Assembly (NCBI GenBank): GCA_025201375.1
Contig: JAIWZP010000015.1
Location: 434,001 to 498,000 of the forward strand
DNA: 64,000 nt
Reading direction: 5' to 3'
Origin: Gongronella butleri
Lineage: Eukaryota > Mucoromycota > Mucoromycetes > Mucorales > Cunninghamellaceae
Each line of letters opens with the position of its first letter. Positions within the stretch are counted from its first letter, which is position 1. Below, piece after piece: positions 22,473 to 35,066 of this stretch. A model generated the notes under the pieces. The model was given only the letters and a program-made list of their open reading frames with translations, was not told the origin of the DNA and ran no database searches. The translations under genes and the position numbers were made by a program.

Positions 22473-23947
22473 ATGGCCTCGCCTCCTCGCCACGTCTATG
22501 ATGAACCGCGCGACAATGTCATTGTCGGTATTCAGCACCAGCTAGGCGAGCTGCTTGGGCGAGGCAGCTTTGGCGTCATATACGAAGGTGAGCCCGACGC
22601 TCTTTTTTTTTGTCACTTTTTTTTTTTTTGTTGCCCAATTTCCTTGGTTTCTCACGCTTCCAATGGTGCTTTGACGCATTAGGCAAGAATCTTACCACGA
22701 AACAATCCGTTGCCATCAAATTTGAAGCGTGCGACGCACCCGTCCCATTGCTTGACAAGGAATACGAGGTGTATCAGATCATGCAAGGTGCTCGTAAGTG
22801 TCGTTCCACCCCTCCCTCCCAAGAGGGCATGAACCGCGTGACGTCACGAGACGTATGGCCTTCATGGCTCATTTTTTTTGTCTGTTTTTATCTTTTTTAT
22901 AGGAGGCATTCCCAAGATCCACTACCTTGGCAAGGAAGGAAATGACCGGTGCATGGTGATGGATTTGCTGGGGCCGAGTTTGGAGGACCTGTTTGATATG
23001 TGCGACCGGCAATTCACGCTAAAGACGGTAGTGGGAGTGGGCAAGGCCATGATTGCGCGATTGCAGTCGGTGCACGAGCGCTACTACGTGTACCGTGACG
23101 TCAAGCCTGACAATTTCCTTGTGGGCATCGGCGACGGCTCTAACGACGGCGATAATGACCTGTATCTTATCGACTTTGGCATGGCAAAGCGGTACAAGGA
23201 CGTGAAAACACAGCGGCACGTCTCGTTTAAAAATGGCCAGGGCATCAGCGGCACTGCGCGGTACATGAGCATCAATGCGCACCTAGGCAGAGGTAAGGAA
23301 ATCCATCCAAAACAGAAAAAAAAAGGTTGAAACGCGACGCGACGCGACGCGTCTCAATGCTTTTCATCTTTTAGAACAATCGCGTCGCGATGACTTGGAA
23401 TCCCTGTGCTACGTGCTTTTGTATTTTTTGCGCGGGTCGCTGCCTTGGCAGGGCATCCACGCATCCAATCACAAGGCAAAATATGACAAGATTTGCGAAA
23501 TCAAACAAGCGACCACCGCCGCTGATTTATGCAAAGAGTACACGCGTAAGACAACGATGGCTCCAATGGACCCATGGAACCTTCCATGCGCTGAAAATTG
23601 CTCAATTTCTGCTTTTTTTCATAGATCTGGCGACACTGCTCACCTATACCCGCACGCTGCGCTACGACGAGACGCCCAATTACGCGTACTGTTGCGAACT
23701 CTTGGACGAGGCCCTGGCGGCCACGGGACAGACCGACGACGGCATCCGTGACTGGATGCTGCTCAACAATGGCCGCGGCTGGCAGGTAAAAAAAAAAAAA
23801 AAAAAAAAGAAAAAGAAAAAGAAAATGGAAAATGGAAAATGGCGCGCACAAGAGGCATCCTTCTGATTGCTTGGGCCATTTTTTTCTTTTAAAAAGGCGC
23901 AGGGACGCAAACGACCAAAACAGCCCCTGTTGCTCATGCCCAACTGA
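22473..23947 (+). CDS. Casein kinase I family protein kinase
   Basis: Six exons: 22473-22587, 22683-22793, 22903-23292, 23375-23545, 23625-23785, 23897-23947; 332 residues. Kinase motifs in order: glycine loop [12 protein letters not shown], catalytic Lys in VAIKFE, catalytic loop [16 protein letters not shown] in place of IDFGLAK, and the CK1-type activation region [20 protein letters not shown] with SLPWQG. CK1 kinases phosphorylate acidic or primed Ser/Thr sites in many pathways. The tail after the kinase fold is very short (ends LLLMPN) and has no C-terminal Cys pair, so unlike yeast Yck1/2 it lacks a palmitoylation anchor and is probably soluble or nuclear. Intron 5 begins with GT and a long A run. 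Confidence 0.93.
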
Positions 23948-24050
23948 AGAAGGACACACTGCATTCACGAATAAAACAGCATTAGCACGCACATAGAGTC
24001 ATTGATAGCCATTGAGAACCTTTGAAAGCCATTGAGAGCCACAACGTGTC

Positions 24051-24056
24051 TATAAA
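24051..24056 (+). promoter_or_regulatory. Possible TATA box of the SERF-like gene
   Basis: TATAAA at 24051, preceded by imperfect repeats of ATTGAGAGCC (24001-24041). It lies 183 bp before the ATG at 24234, somewhat far, so the assignment is tentative. Confidence 0.35.
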
Positions 24057-24233
24057 GGGGCCACGGGCACCTGGAAGGATCGACCGGGCTCCTGTGGATG
24101 GGGCGGGGATTCAAAAATTGGGGTAGCAAGCAAGAGGTTCATCCAAAGAAGTCAAATAGGCGGAAGTGCTGGGCAAATTTTTTTCCACTTCTCTCTTTTG
24201 TCTTTCCCTCTCCATTCAACACTTATACCAACC

Positions 24234-24601
24234 ATGACCCGTAAGTCTACCTCGCGACAGACACCATATCATGCTCAAAACAAAGCAAAAGCAGTCCAAT
24301 TGACGCTAAGTTTTCCCTATTTTTCTTTGAAAAAGGTGGTAACCAACGAGAACAAGCCCGCTTGAAAAACTTGAAGAAGCAGCAAGAGCAAAACAAGAAC
24401 AAGACCTCGCACGGTGGCAAGAATTTGACGCAGCGCAAAGAAGAGTAAGAATGAAAAAACAAAAACAAAAAAAGAAATGCAGAAAACAAGGCACTCTTCA
24501 TGCTCAATGCCTATTTTAGTGACGCTGCTATCATGCGACGAAAGCAAGAGGCGGCTGCCGCCAAAAAGGCAGAGGGTGGTGCGGCTGGCAACAAGAAATG
24601 A
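24234..24601 (+). CDS. SERF/4F5 family small protein (65 aa)
   Basis: Three exons: 24234-24240 (seven bases), 24336-24444, 24520-24601. The start MTRGNQREQARLKNLKKQ is the hallmark of the 4F5/SERF family, small Lys/Glu/Gln-rich disordered proteins; human SERF1A and worm MOAG-4 affect protein aggregation and bind nucleic acid. The C-terminus is Ala/Lys-rich and ends GGAAGNKK. The first exon codes only Met, Thr and one base of Arg, so the gene is not visible as one open frame. Polyadenylation-like AATAAA follows near 24634. Confidence 0.88.
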
Positions 24602-24867
24602 ACCAATTTCCATCTAATTTTTTTTTCTCTGCAAATAAATCAATGAAAACGGGTTTTGCATTTGATAAATGCGGGCCCTTTTGAGCGCATTTTTGTACTT
24701 TAAAGGGGGTCTCATTGAGGAAGAAAGTTGTCGCGGCAAAAAAGCGAGCAAGAGATCACAAAAAGGCGAGAATTGGTGACTTTTTGTGCCCCTGTTGGCC
24801 TCCCATTTTCACATTTACATTCTGTCTCTTTCTTTTTTCCCTTCTTCCCCGCCCTTTTTCCCTCTTT

Positions 24868-26433
24868 ATGCTCAATACTTTCAAGACTCTTTTTACAAAG
24901 TCGGGTGCTGCGGACGCCGAGCAACGCCACGAAGGTAGGTTGCACGCGCTCTTTTTTGCTCTGTTTGCGCAAACTCACACGGATGCTTGTCACTTTTCTT
25001 AGTCTTTGTCAATGTCTACGATATGGTACCACGCCGCCACGTCGCCACGTCGCTTTGGCCGGGTTGCTTTTGCCTCGCGACCCCGCTTGTTTATATATGC
25101 TCACCTGTTTTTTTGTGTCTTTGTAGCTTCAGCCCAGCTTTTTGACGGCGGTCGGGTATTATGCCCTTGGAATTGGTAAGACTGGGTTTGCAGGGAGACA
25201 GCAAGGGAGCCGAATTGGCACTCAGGCACGCTCCAATTTCGCCGCCATGTGCTCAATCATTGGCTTTTTGGTCTCAATTTAGGTATTTACCACTCTGGCG
25301 TGGAAATATGCGGCAAGGAATACTGCTTTGGCGGCCACGAGTTCAAGGATATTACAGGCGTGTTTGCCGTCGAGGCCAAGGTCGGCCCACCCGGCCTCCT
25401 TTTCAAGTAAAGATCGAAAAAAGCGAAAAAAGAGGACAAAGAGGGCATTCGCTAGGCAACCTGGACACATTGTGCGAGTGTGGCGCACCTCGTGGTACTG
25501 TACCAATGCGTTGCGCGACAACAAAAAGGGGAAGGGGGACAAAAGATAGAAAATCGAAAAAGACGCTCATTTTTCTTTTCTTAAACAGACAATCCATCTC
25601 GATCGGGCATACGCGTCTGAGCGACGAGCAGATCCAGCAGGTGATCCACGACATTTCTAAAGAGTACGTTGGACCGACATACAATCTGTTGACGCGCAAT
25701 TGCAACCACTTTACCGACGAATTCTGCCACCGACTCACAGGCAAGCATGCGCCCTCCTGGATCAATCGCGCCGCAAAGCTCGGCACCATGTTCCCCTGCG
25801 TCATCCCGACCGAGTGGGTCGAGCCCCCGGAATTGGAAGGCGAGGGTGAGCCAAAAAGAAAAGAAAATGAAAAAAAAGAACAAAAGTATAAGATCGCCAT
25901 TTCTCATCCTCCTTTTTTTGTTGCCTTTAGTGGTGCCGAGCACGCCGTCGCCTGCGGGTGATGCGCGCAATGGCAAGGCGGCGCGGGCGCCGAATGCGAT
26001 GGAGACGTCGACGCCCATGTACACGTCACAACCGGCGCCGCTGCATATCAACACGGCAGCAACGCGACAAGACACGGCCGTAGCAGCCTCGCCGTCCTCC
26101 GCGGCCGCTTCACCGAGCAAGGCGATGACCGCAGCGACGCCGTCCAGCCCGTTTCAGCCAACGAGCAGCCGCAAATCGTCCATCACGTCTGCAGACCTGT
26201 CGCACCACATTTACTCGCTGGCAGCGGCTCCCAGGCCTTATTCGTCGGCATCGTCGTCCATGCGCAGACCTTCCGGCACAGAGTCGGACACCCTTTTTGC
26301 ACGCACCACATCGCCCATCTCCACAGAGGAAATCGTAAAGGAACCAGATAGCCACAAACCCGAAATCTTGCGCAGCGCCACCCAATTGTCCATCACCGCC
26401 TCGTTCCAGGAACTCGACCACATCGACCGATGA
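24868..26433 (+). CDS. PPPDE (DeSI-like) peptidase
   Basis: Six exons: 24868-24934, 25003-25025, 25127-25175, 25283-25406, 25589-25845, 25931-26433; 340 residues. The fold starts VFVNVYDM; catalytic His is in IYHSGVEI, then CGKEYCFGGHEF, and catalytic Cys in LTRNCNHFTDEFCHRLTGK: the His/Cys pair of the permuted papain-like PPPDE family. Members remove SUMO or ubiquitin, or act as deubiquitinase-like isopeptidases. Residues after about 175 are low complexity, rich in Ser, Thr, Ala and Pro, and probably disordered. Exon 2 is only 23 bp. Substrate and location cannot be read from sequence. Confidence 0.9.
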
Positions 26434-26489
26434 ACAAACCCCATCCCTCTTATCCACTCCGAATTCCCACTTCATACCAGTATATATAG

Positions 26490-26960
26490 ATTTTTATAGC
26501 TTGTTTTTTACTTTTTACGTGATTCTGCACACAATTCAGAAAAATCTATGATTTGATGTCATCCCATCCGACTTAGAGAAAGAGAGCGAAGAATCATCAG
26601 GGATTACGGGGCATTTGATTACAAAAAAAAAAAAGGGAAAAAAACGGACTTTTGGCATTGTCTGCAAAGAACGCGTCACGAGTCACGTCTTTCCGAGCGT
26701 GGCACACATCCATTCCCTTGAGCATTGTCGTGCCACGCGTGCTAGTTGAAAACGACGCGTCGAAAACGCGTGTGTCGCATCGCTCGATCATGGCGGGCAT
26801 GAAAGTTTTCCAGTCGACGCGTCAAACCTCGGGATTCCTCGGTCCAAATCCTTGCAAACCCGGCGTGCCATGCATTGTCGTCACGAATAACGCGTCGTGG
26901 ATATCATAAACCTGGACGCGCGTGCACCGAGCGTGCAATCTCGCTCTGGCGGCGCCTTCA
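26490..26960 (-). pseudogene. Duplicated 3' end of the tricarboxylate carrier gene
   Basis: 26500-26572 matches 27071-27140, which covers the 3' end of the carrier gene: the same AAATCTATGATTTGAT core, with remnant codons reading GWDDIKS-stop against GLDYIKS-stop in the gene. Further blocks match the gene's last intron (TTTGGCAT..CTGCAAA near 26650 against 27260; AACGACGCGTC near 26750 against 27356; GCAA.CTCGCTCTG near 26936 against 27398). The period is about 570 bp. The remaining last-exon codons are lost, so this copy is a non-functional relic downstream of the gene. Confidence 0.7.
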
Positions 26961-27115
26961 TTTTTTTTATTTTGACCGACAACGTGCGTGTTTCTGTCTT
27001 TTTTTTTCGTGCCGCTCATCTTTACTCGTCTGCTATTCCCTCGTCATATCAAATTCTTATATTTTCAAAGACTTGTTTTTACTTTTTCGTGATTCTGTAT
27101 ATAATTCAAAGAAAT

Positions 27116-28454
27116 CTATGATTTGATATAGTCCAATCCGGCGTACACCTTTTCGTACACGGCGAAGACGATGCCGCCCGAGAACTAGAGCAAAAGAAAA
27201 AAGCAGGGGGTCAGGCGTCAATTGGTCACAGAAAAAAGAAAAAAAAGCCAATTTTTTGGCATTTCCTGCAAAAAAAACACCTCAGGACGCGCCATTTCTC
27301 AAAATGTCACGCGTCCATCCCGTTGAGCTTCGGTATGCTACGCATCTTCGTCTCAAACGACGCGTCTAAAACGCGTTCGTCGGGTCGTACAAGCAGTGCA
27401 AACTCGCTCTGACACGCCAACTTTTCATTTTTTTGATCGACACGCGTGTTTTTTCTCTTCTTTCTTTGCATCCCTCAGCTTACAATGAGACGCGCAAGAC
27501 GCGGAGTGGCACCTTTCCAGAGGGAGAGGACGCCGTTGGCCTTGACGACCTTGACGACGCAATCAAACGAATTTTTGTAAAGCTGTTTGGCGTCGAGGGC
27601 CTGCATGCGCGTCTTTGTGGTATCGAGGGGCATAGTGGTGAAGACGGTGATGATGCCTGCAATGGCACCGGCCAGGAACGTGTGTGTTGTGGGCAAAGGG
27701 CTGGTATCGTCGCCGCGCATCTGCTGCAGGAATCCCTTGATATACGAATAGCTAGTGAACCGCACGGCGCTGTTCGCACCCTGGCGCGCCATCACAGGGC
27801 CCAATCCGCGATAAATCCCACCCAAGCCCTCCTCGGCCACAATCATGCGTGTACCATGCACAAGGCCCTTGTATTTGGGCTGCGCGCTGTTTCTGTCGTG
27901 GATCAGCTTCGTCCTAGGCAAAAAGAAATAAGGCAGTGCCCATTGCCATCATCGTGAGTCATCTTTCCGGTGCTGTTGCTCATGAACCCTTTTTTTTTTG
28001 TCGCTGTTTTTGCGTTTTTTTTTTTTTTTTTTGTTTTTTTCCAGCCTTACTTGATGGTTTCGCTAGGGGTGACGACGACCAGGCCCTCAATCATGCCTGC
28101 GCCGAGACCCGCCATCATGCTGCGCAGGCCAGACAGCTTGCCGTCCTTGTCGCGCAGCAGATTGGCAATCTGATCGTACGAAAGAAAGCGGACACCAGCT
28201 TTCGCGGCATTGCCAATGGCGAGCGCGCTCACGCCCGTGTAAAGCGCGCCCACGCCGTGACGACGCACCGTCTGCACGACGCAGTCCACAGGGCCCTTGA
28301 AGGCCACCTCGCCAGGAGCAAGTTTGCCGCCCGCTTGGAGCTGCAGACGCGTCTTGACATACTCGGTCGGGTAGGTCGCCACGCCCTCAATTGCACCCGC
28401 CACCGTGCCGCTCACAAGCGACAAAATAGGGTCCTTCTTCTTCTCCTTGGACAT
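27116..28454 (-). CDS. CTP1: Mitochondrial tricarboxylate (citrate) carrier
   Basis: Three exons on the minus strand: 28454-28051, 27913-27484, 27184-27116; 300 residues, the normal mitochondrial carrier length. Three ~100-residue repeats with PxxExxK/PxDTxK signatures: YPTEYVKTRLQ, TPSETIKTKLI and MPLDTTKTRMQ. The C-terminal FSGGIVFAVYEKVY and repeat content match the citrate transport proteins (yeast Ctp1, human SLC25A1), which exchange mitochondrial citrate for malate across the inner membrane. The carrier has no cleavable presequence. It is divergent from the IleRS gene over 488 bp. The last intron carries several ACGCGT words, and the 3' end is tandemly duplicated at 26490-26960. Confidence 0.95.
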
Positions 28455-28942
28455 ATTAAAATAATGAAAAAACGAAAAGAAAGGGGAAATAAAAAAGATG
28501 GGGGCGACGAAAAAGGGAATCAATTGCTGATCGGAAAGCTGGCTCTGGCGCTTCTTTCTCCCGTATCGGCCAATCACCGCCTCTTTCCTCCACTTGCTAT
28601 TAAAGGATCATGGCAATACATATCATGCCATGGTGACAAGCAGACAATAAAAAAAAAAGAAAAAAAAAGAAATGATGCGAAAAAGCCCTGAAATTGTCAC
28701 AAGATGGCTCGTAAGAACGAACTATTGGATGTCATGGTGACGCGGGCGTGCGGCCGAGTCGGTCAGGTGACATGTATGAATCATTTTGACAGGGTTGAGT
28801 GGCTTTTTCTCTGCGGGACGAGGCAAAATCCAGGTAGATTTGGGGCAATTGGTACCACGCCTCCAAAAAAATAAAAACAGCGCCAAACGAGACCCTTTTT
28901 TTATTTTTTTCTTCCCTCTTCTTTACCCTTCCTTTTTGCAAA
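28455..28942. promoter_or_regulatory. Divergent promoter, citrate carrier / IleRS
   Basis: 488 bp between the two start codons. A/T-rich with an A run near 28648-28670 and pyrimidine-rich leader before IleRS. No clear TATA box in either direction. Confidence 0.45.
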
Positions 28943-31900
28943 ATGTCTTTGGCTGACGGTAAACCCCTCTTTTTGCCACGTTTTCTGTACTTTCTCGCTC
29001 TTCTTTGCGAGAATGCCGCCGACCATGAATTGTGGTGCTCACTCGCTTTTCTTTTTATTCTATTTTTCGCGCAGTGTCCGGTCAATTCAAGTAAGCGCGG
29101 CTACTTTTTCGATTTTCTCGTGCTTCAGCCCCGTACTGACGCATTCTTGTTTTTATTTATTTTTTGCAGCTTCCCCAAGGAAGAAGAGAAAATCCTGCAA
29201 TTTTGGCGCGAAATCGATGCGTTTAACGTGTCATTGGAGCTGAACAAGGACAAAAAGCCCTTTACCTTCTATGACGGTCCTCCCTTTGCCACTGGTTTGC
29301 CCCATTATGGCCATTTGCTCGCTGGTACCATCAAGGTAACACGCTTTTTGCCATCGATTGGCCATGCCATTGGCCAGGCATTGGCTGACAACACACGCTC
29401 CTTGTTTTCTTTTCTGACTTTTTTGCAGGATATCGTCACCCGCTACGCGCACAACACGGGCCACCACGTCGAGCGCCGCTTTGGCTGGGACACCCACGGT
29501 CTGCCTGTCGAGTACGAGATTGATAAGAAGCTCGGCATCTCGGTAAAAAAAAAAAAAAAATGAAAAAAACGAAAAAATAGAAAAGAGCAAATGGGGCTGA
29601 CGACGCGTCTTTTTTCATGCAAATGTGTCATTTAGGGTCGCGACGACGTGTTGAAGATGGGCATTGACAAGTACAATGCCGAGTGCCGTTCGATTGTGAT
29701 GCGCTACTCGTCCGAGTGGCGCGCGACTGTCGAGCGCATGGCGCGCTGGATCGATTTTGACAACGATTACAAGACGCTCAACCCCACGTTCATGGAGTCT
29801 GTGTGGTGGGTGTTCAAGACCCTCTTTGACAAGGGCCAGGTCTATCGTGGTCAAAAGGTCATGCCTTATTCCACCGCGTGCCACACGCCCCTCTCCAACT
29901 TTGAGTCGTCCCAAAACTACAAGGATGTCAACGATCCTGCCGGTAAGCCCCTGCCCCAGTTCCCGCCCAATGTCTTTTTTTTTTTTTTTTGCGGGATCAT
30001 TTGCTCTTTTTGCTCCACTTTTTGACACACAATGGGCCTTTTTGACTTACCGACGCTCGCTTTTTTTTTTTTTTCTTTTGATGGTTGACAAACCCATTTA
30101 GTTGTTGTGGGTTTTCCTTTGGTGTCTGACCCCGAGACGCAATTGCTTGCATGGACGACGACGCCTTGGACGCTTCCTTCGTGTTTGGGTGTTTCTGTGC
30201 ATCCGGACTTCGACTATGTCAAGATCAAGGATGAGCAATCGGGCAGACAATACATTCTGATGGAATCGCGTCTTGTGATGTTGTACAAGGACCCGAAAAA
30301 GGCGAAATTCACGGTGTTGGACCGCTACAAGGGCAAGGACATGCTTGGCTGGAAGTTTGAGCCCATGTTCCCTTATTTCGTCGACAAGGTGACGGATAAG
30401 GCGTTCACGGTGATGGTCGACACGTATGTGACCGACAGCTCTGGTACAGGCATTGTTCAAAACGCGCCTGCCTTTGGTGAAGACGATTATCGTGTGTGTG
30501 TTGCGCACGGTGTGATCACGGTCGATGGGTTCCTTCCTTTGCCTCTCACGGAAACCGGCATCTTCACCGACGAGGTGCCCGACTTTGCCGGCATGTACAT
30601 CAAGGATGCCGACAAGTTGATCCAAAAGGACATGAAGGCGCGTGGCCGTCTTATTGTGCAATCGCAATTGATGCATAGCTACCCGTTCTGCTGGCGCTCC
30701 GACACGCCGCTCATCTACCGCGCCATCCCCTCGTGGTTTATTCGCGTGCAGCCCGTCATTGACCAGATTCTGGCTTGCAACAAGGAAATGCGCTGGGTGC
30801 CGTCGTTTGTCCAAGAGCGCCGCTTCGCCAATTGGATTGCCAATGCCCCCGATTGGAACGTGTCGCGCAACCGCTACTGGGGCACCCCCATCCCCTTGTG
30901 GGTCAGCGACGATTATGAGGAGGTCGTGGCCATTGGATCGATTGCCGAGCTCGAGGAATTGAGCGGCGTCAAGCCCATCACCGACTTGCATCGCGAAAGC
31001 ATCGATGGCATCACCATCACGTCCAAGAAGACCGGCAAGACCTTGCGTCGCGTCGAAGAAGTCTTTGATTGCTGGTTCGAGTCCGGCTCCATGCCTTATG
31101 CTCAACAGCATTATCCCTTTGAGAACAAGGACAAGATCGACAATGGGTTCCCCGCCGATTTCATCTCGGAAGGCATTGACCAGACTCGCGGCTGGTTCTA
31201 CACGCTCCTCGTGCTGTCCACCCATCTCTTCAACAAGCCGCCCGCCAAAAACGTCATTGTCAGCGGCCTCGTCCTTGCCGCCGACGGCAAAAAGATGAGC
31301 AAGCGCCTCAAAAACTACCCCGAGCCCGGCATCATCATGGACAAGTTTGGCGCCGACGCTCTGCGCTTGTACTTGATCAATTCGCCCGTCGTCCGCGCCG
31401 AAACCTTGAAATTCAAGGAGGAAGGTGTCAAGGAGATCCTCACAAAGGTCTTTTTGCCCTGGTACAACGCGTTCAAGTTCTTTGTCACCCAGACCGCCGT
31501 CATCAAAAAGGACTTTGACTGGGACTTTGAATACGACCACGACATGAAGAAATCCGACAATGTCATGGACCGCTGGATCCTCGCCTCGTGCCAATCCCTC
31601 ATCAAGTTCATCCGCGAGGAAATGGCCGCGTATCGCCTGTACACCGTCGTCCCCCGCTTGCTCCGCCTCGTCGATCTCCTCACTAACTGGTACGTCCGCT
31701 TCAATCGCAAGCGCCTCAAGGGTGAAAACGGCCTCGACGACGCAAAGCTCGCCATGAACACCCTCTTTGAGGTCCTCATCACCCTCTGCAAGACCATGGT
31801 AAGAAAAAGAAAAAAGAGCGAGAAAAAAAAAACGCGAAAAACACGAAAAAAATGGAAATTTCGTCGCCCACTCACCTTTTTTTCATGTTTCTAGGCGCCC

Positions 31901-32862
31901 TTCACGCCCTACTTGACCGAGAACATGTACCAATCGCTCAAAAAGTTCATGCCAAAGGACGCGTCCGTCAAGGATGACCGCTCGATCCACTTTTTGGACT
32001 TCCCCACCGTGCGCGAGGAATACTTTGACCCTGAAATCGAGCGCTCCGTCGGCCGCATGCAGGCCGTCATCGAATTGGGCCGCACCATCCGTGAGCGCAA
32101 GACCATCTCGCTCAAGGTAAAAATAAAAAAAAAGGGGGGGGCGAAATCAGGCAAGGACAATGCGACTGACTTGGTCTTTTCCCGTAGACGCCGCTCAAGC
32201 AACTGGTCGTGATCCACAGCGATCCCCAATATCACTCGGACGTCAAATCGCTCGAGTCGTACATTTTGGAGGAATTGAACGTGCGTGAGATCGTGGTGAC
32301 CGCCGAGGAGGCCAAGTTTGGCGTCAAGTACCGCGCCACGGCCGATTTCAAGGTGCTGGGCCAGAAGCTCAAGAAGGACGCCATGAAGGTCAAGAACGCG
32401 TTGCCCAGCCTGTCGCAAGAGGACGTCATGGCCTTTGTCAAATCGGGCTCCATGACCGTTGCGGGCATCACCGTGTCCGAGGAGGACATCAACGTCGTCC
32501 GCTACTTTGACGACGACGCAGACATCAAGTACGAGACCAATTCCGACCGCGACGTCCTCGTCTTGCTCGACATTGACATTTACCCCGAGCTCGAGCAAGA
32601 AGGCCTTGCCCGCGAGGTCATCAACCGTGTCCAGCGGCTACGCAAAAAGGCCGGCCTCTTGCCCACCGATGACGTCCAGTATTATTACCGCTTCAAGGAC
32701 GCCAACAACGCCCTCGAACCCGTCATGGCTCACCCCGTCCTCGCCAAGAACCTGAAAAAGAACATCCAAAACGCCGACGCAATGCCAAAGGACGCCGAAG
32801 TTATCACCAACGAGCAGCAAGATGTCAATGGCACCGCCTTTGACCTCATCTTCACTAAATAG
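28943..32862 (+). CDS. ILS1: Cytosolic isoleucyl-tRNA synthetase
   Basis: Eight exons: 28943-28958, 29075-29090, 29170-29335, 29429-29542, 29636-29942, 30102-31798, 31895-32116, 32188-32862; 1070 residues, the expected length. Class I motifs: HIGH as HYGH at about residues 56-59, and KMSKR near 602. The CP1 editing region ([15 protein letters not shown]) and the CWFESGSMP segment that marks IleRS among the I/L/V enzymes are present, as is the long C-terminal tRNA-binding extension. No targeting peptide: begins [20 protein letters not shown]. The first two exons are 16 bp each. Codon bias is strong. It charges tRNA-Ile in the cytosol. Confidence 0.97.
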
Positions 32863-33463
32863 AGCCTTTTTTTTCCTCCATTTTTTCGACACGCCATTTT
32901 TTTTTCTTCCTCCAATCTCTCTTCTCGTAGCATGTAGTCCTTTTTTAAAAGAAAAAAATAAATTACAATGATTGACTGATACATAAAAAAATACGTATCG
33001 TGAGATAATGAGAAAAAAAAAAGAAAGTCGCCATCTTTTCAAACATTGTGCCGGCTGAACCCCCTCGCCTATTTTTTTTTTGGGTTGGTAGGTCCAGGGC
33101 AAGACACGGTCAAGAAGACTGACAGCGAGATCTCCCGTCTTTGTCGCGTGAAAAGCGCGCGAAAATCTCGCTTGGTTCTTTTTCTCTCGCTTTTTTTCTC
33201 GTTTGTCAACGCATATCATAAATAAGCTTCCTCCAAATACTTTGCCATCTTGGTTTCTTGCCTCTCTCCTCATCTCTTTCGATTTTGGGAGCTTCTCCAC
33301 GCGTTTGCCCGGAGTTTGCTCTTGAAATTGTTAACTTTAGCAAAAATCAACTGCAGCGGACCAACCTGACCAATGTGGCGCCGCAAAACACATTGCAACG
33401 AGACCTGGCGAGCTGGAGACACCGAGTGGAAATGAACGTGCGGCTGCCAAAGGGCAATGGGAG
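32863..33463. other. Intergenic, 3' flank of IleRS
   Basis: T- and A-rich; AATAAA near 32957 may serve IleRS polyadenylation. No gene supported. Some similarity to repeat R may begin before 33464 but I could not define it. Confidence 0.45.
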
Positions 33464-34200
33464 CGCGTTACAGGCAAATCAAAGAATGAGTGATTTTGAG
33501 CAGCCGAGAAGAAATCAAAAAAGTGGGTCCGCAGAATGACACCAAACTTGTACATTAGATGCATGGCAGTGGAGAAAGCACGGAAAACGAGAAAAAAGAA
33601 TGGGATTGACTTGCTGGTTGACAAGCAATGCGTGAATTCAGTCTAAATTTCAACCGCAAATTGCACGGGAAGAACGCGCTCATGGAGCCGCGCCGACGCG
33701 TCCACTAACAAGTGACACCCCAGGCACATGAATTTGTTCGGAAACAGACGCGTGTCACTCGACGACTGACGCGGTTTAAAACGCGTCGAAAATTGCCTAT
33801 GCTTTTGAAACCGTGTTACAAGCGCCAAAAAGTCGCCTTTTTCGATGATCATTGATGTTCACGTATGCAGCGAGTCATACTCTTTTTGATGGTGTGTGTT
33901 TCATCGAGATACATGCACTTTTCGTCGACTTTACCTTGCGATGAAAAATGGCAGCTTTTTGCGTCTTACGTGGAAACCAGTCAATGGACCCCTGGTTTTT
34001 ATAGCCTTTTTATCAGTTTATGACGTGAGTGTACCATGTGTGTGAATGGCATGGCGATCTGGGAAACTAAATTTTTCATTTTCAAATCCTCGACTGCACC
34101 CTTTGGAAAATTCACCAGTTTGAAAATCGTCGTTGCTCGGCATCGAACAATCGCAATGCCGCAAGAGTGGGCTCATTCAAACGAAGAAGCGCGGAATCGT
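33464..34200 (+). repeat. Interspersed repeat R, copy 2
   Basis: Matches copy 3 (39040-39640) closely over blocks such as ACACCAAACTTG, ATTAGATGCA, GTGGAGAAAGCACGGAAAAC, GGTTGACAAGCAATGCGTGA, GACGCGTGTCACTCGACGAC and GAAACCAGTCAATGGACC, and copy 1 more distantly. No coding frame spans it. Confidence 0.75.
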
Positions 34201-35001
34201 CAGTACAGACACCTGATTTCCTAGTAAATTGTAAAAAGATTGAAAAAAGATCAAAATATAATAAAATAACAACATTTTGCCATTTTCTCGATCCCATTTT
34301 TGTGTTTTGGTCCCGCTGTTTCCTTTTTATTCACAAGAGCAATACAACTGAGCAATAATAATTACATTAGATGGTGCAGAACTGCATGAAGCATATGGCT
34401 ATTGGCGAGCAAAAATTGCATTATCTTATTGTCTTGAATATTTTTGGTAGGAATGCGACCAGGAGTTTTGAGCATTGATAGAAAACTCTTCTAGGCTCAA
34501 AAGTGCGTCGAATGGGCAAATCGGATATTGGTATTTTTTTACTGTGTGCCATTGAGAAACGTCAAACTTGTCGCATTTTTGGCAAAATCAGCGACTTCTT
34601 GCTACTCAATTCTAGCAAAGTGAGATGAAAACTTTATTCACTCGATTGCTCTGAGAGAGGGAGCACCCGGATGGCCAAAAACGACCATCTGTCAATCACC
34701 GCCATCTCGTGTGTTTTAAGAAAAAGATGCTTTTACGGCTTTTTAGCTTTTTAGTTATTAAAAAAATACTGGATCTCCACGAGGAACGCACCAATCATTT
34801 CCTACAATTGGCTTGGCATCTAAAGAGTCCATTGGCCAAGGGAAGCTATGACATGCCGAAGTTTGTCACGGATTTTATCTCAAAAATCGATTTTACAGGA
34901 TTTGGTACGCATTTTTATATATCGTGGAGTATATTTTTTAGAAATTGTTTCTGTATACATAATAAGGAAAGTGGGAAGGGGGCAGTCGCGCTTAGACCCA
35001 G
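34201..35001. other. Intergenic, no gene seen
   Basis: A+T-rich. A frame of about 98 codons (34709-35005) lacks motifs or splice support. Confidence 0.45.
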
Positions 35002-35031
35002 CTAGAGCGTGAGGGCGTGGAAGCACCTACA

Positions 35032-35066
<35 letters not shown>

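Noticed and set aside
30098..31594. 498-codon antisense open frame within the IleRS gene
   Set aside because: It is the mirror of a strongly biased coding exon; the sense strand encodes clear IleRS motifs.
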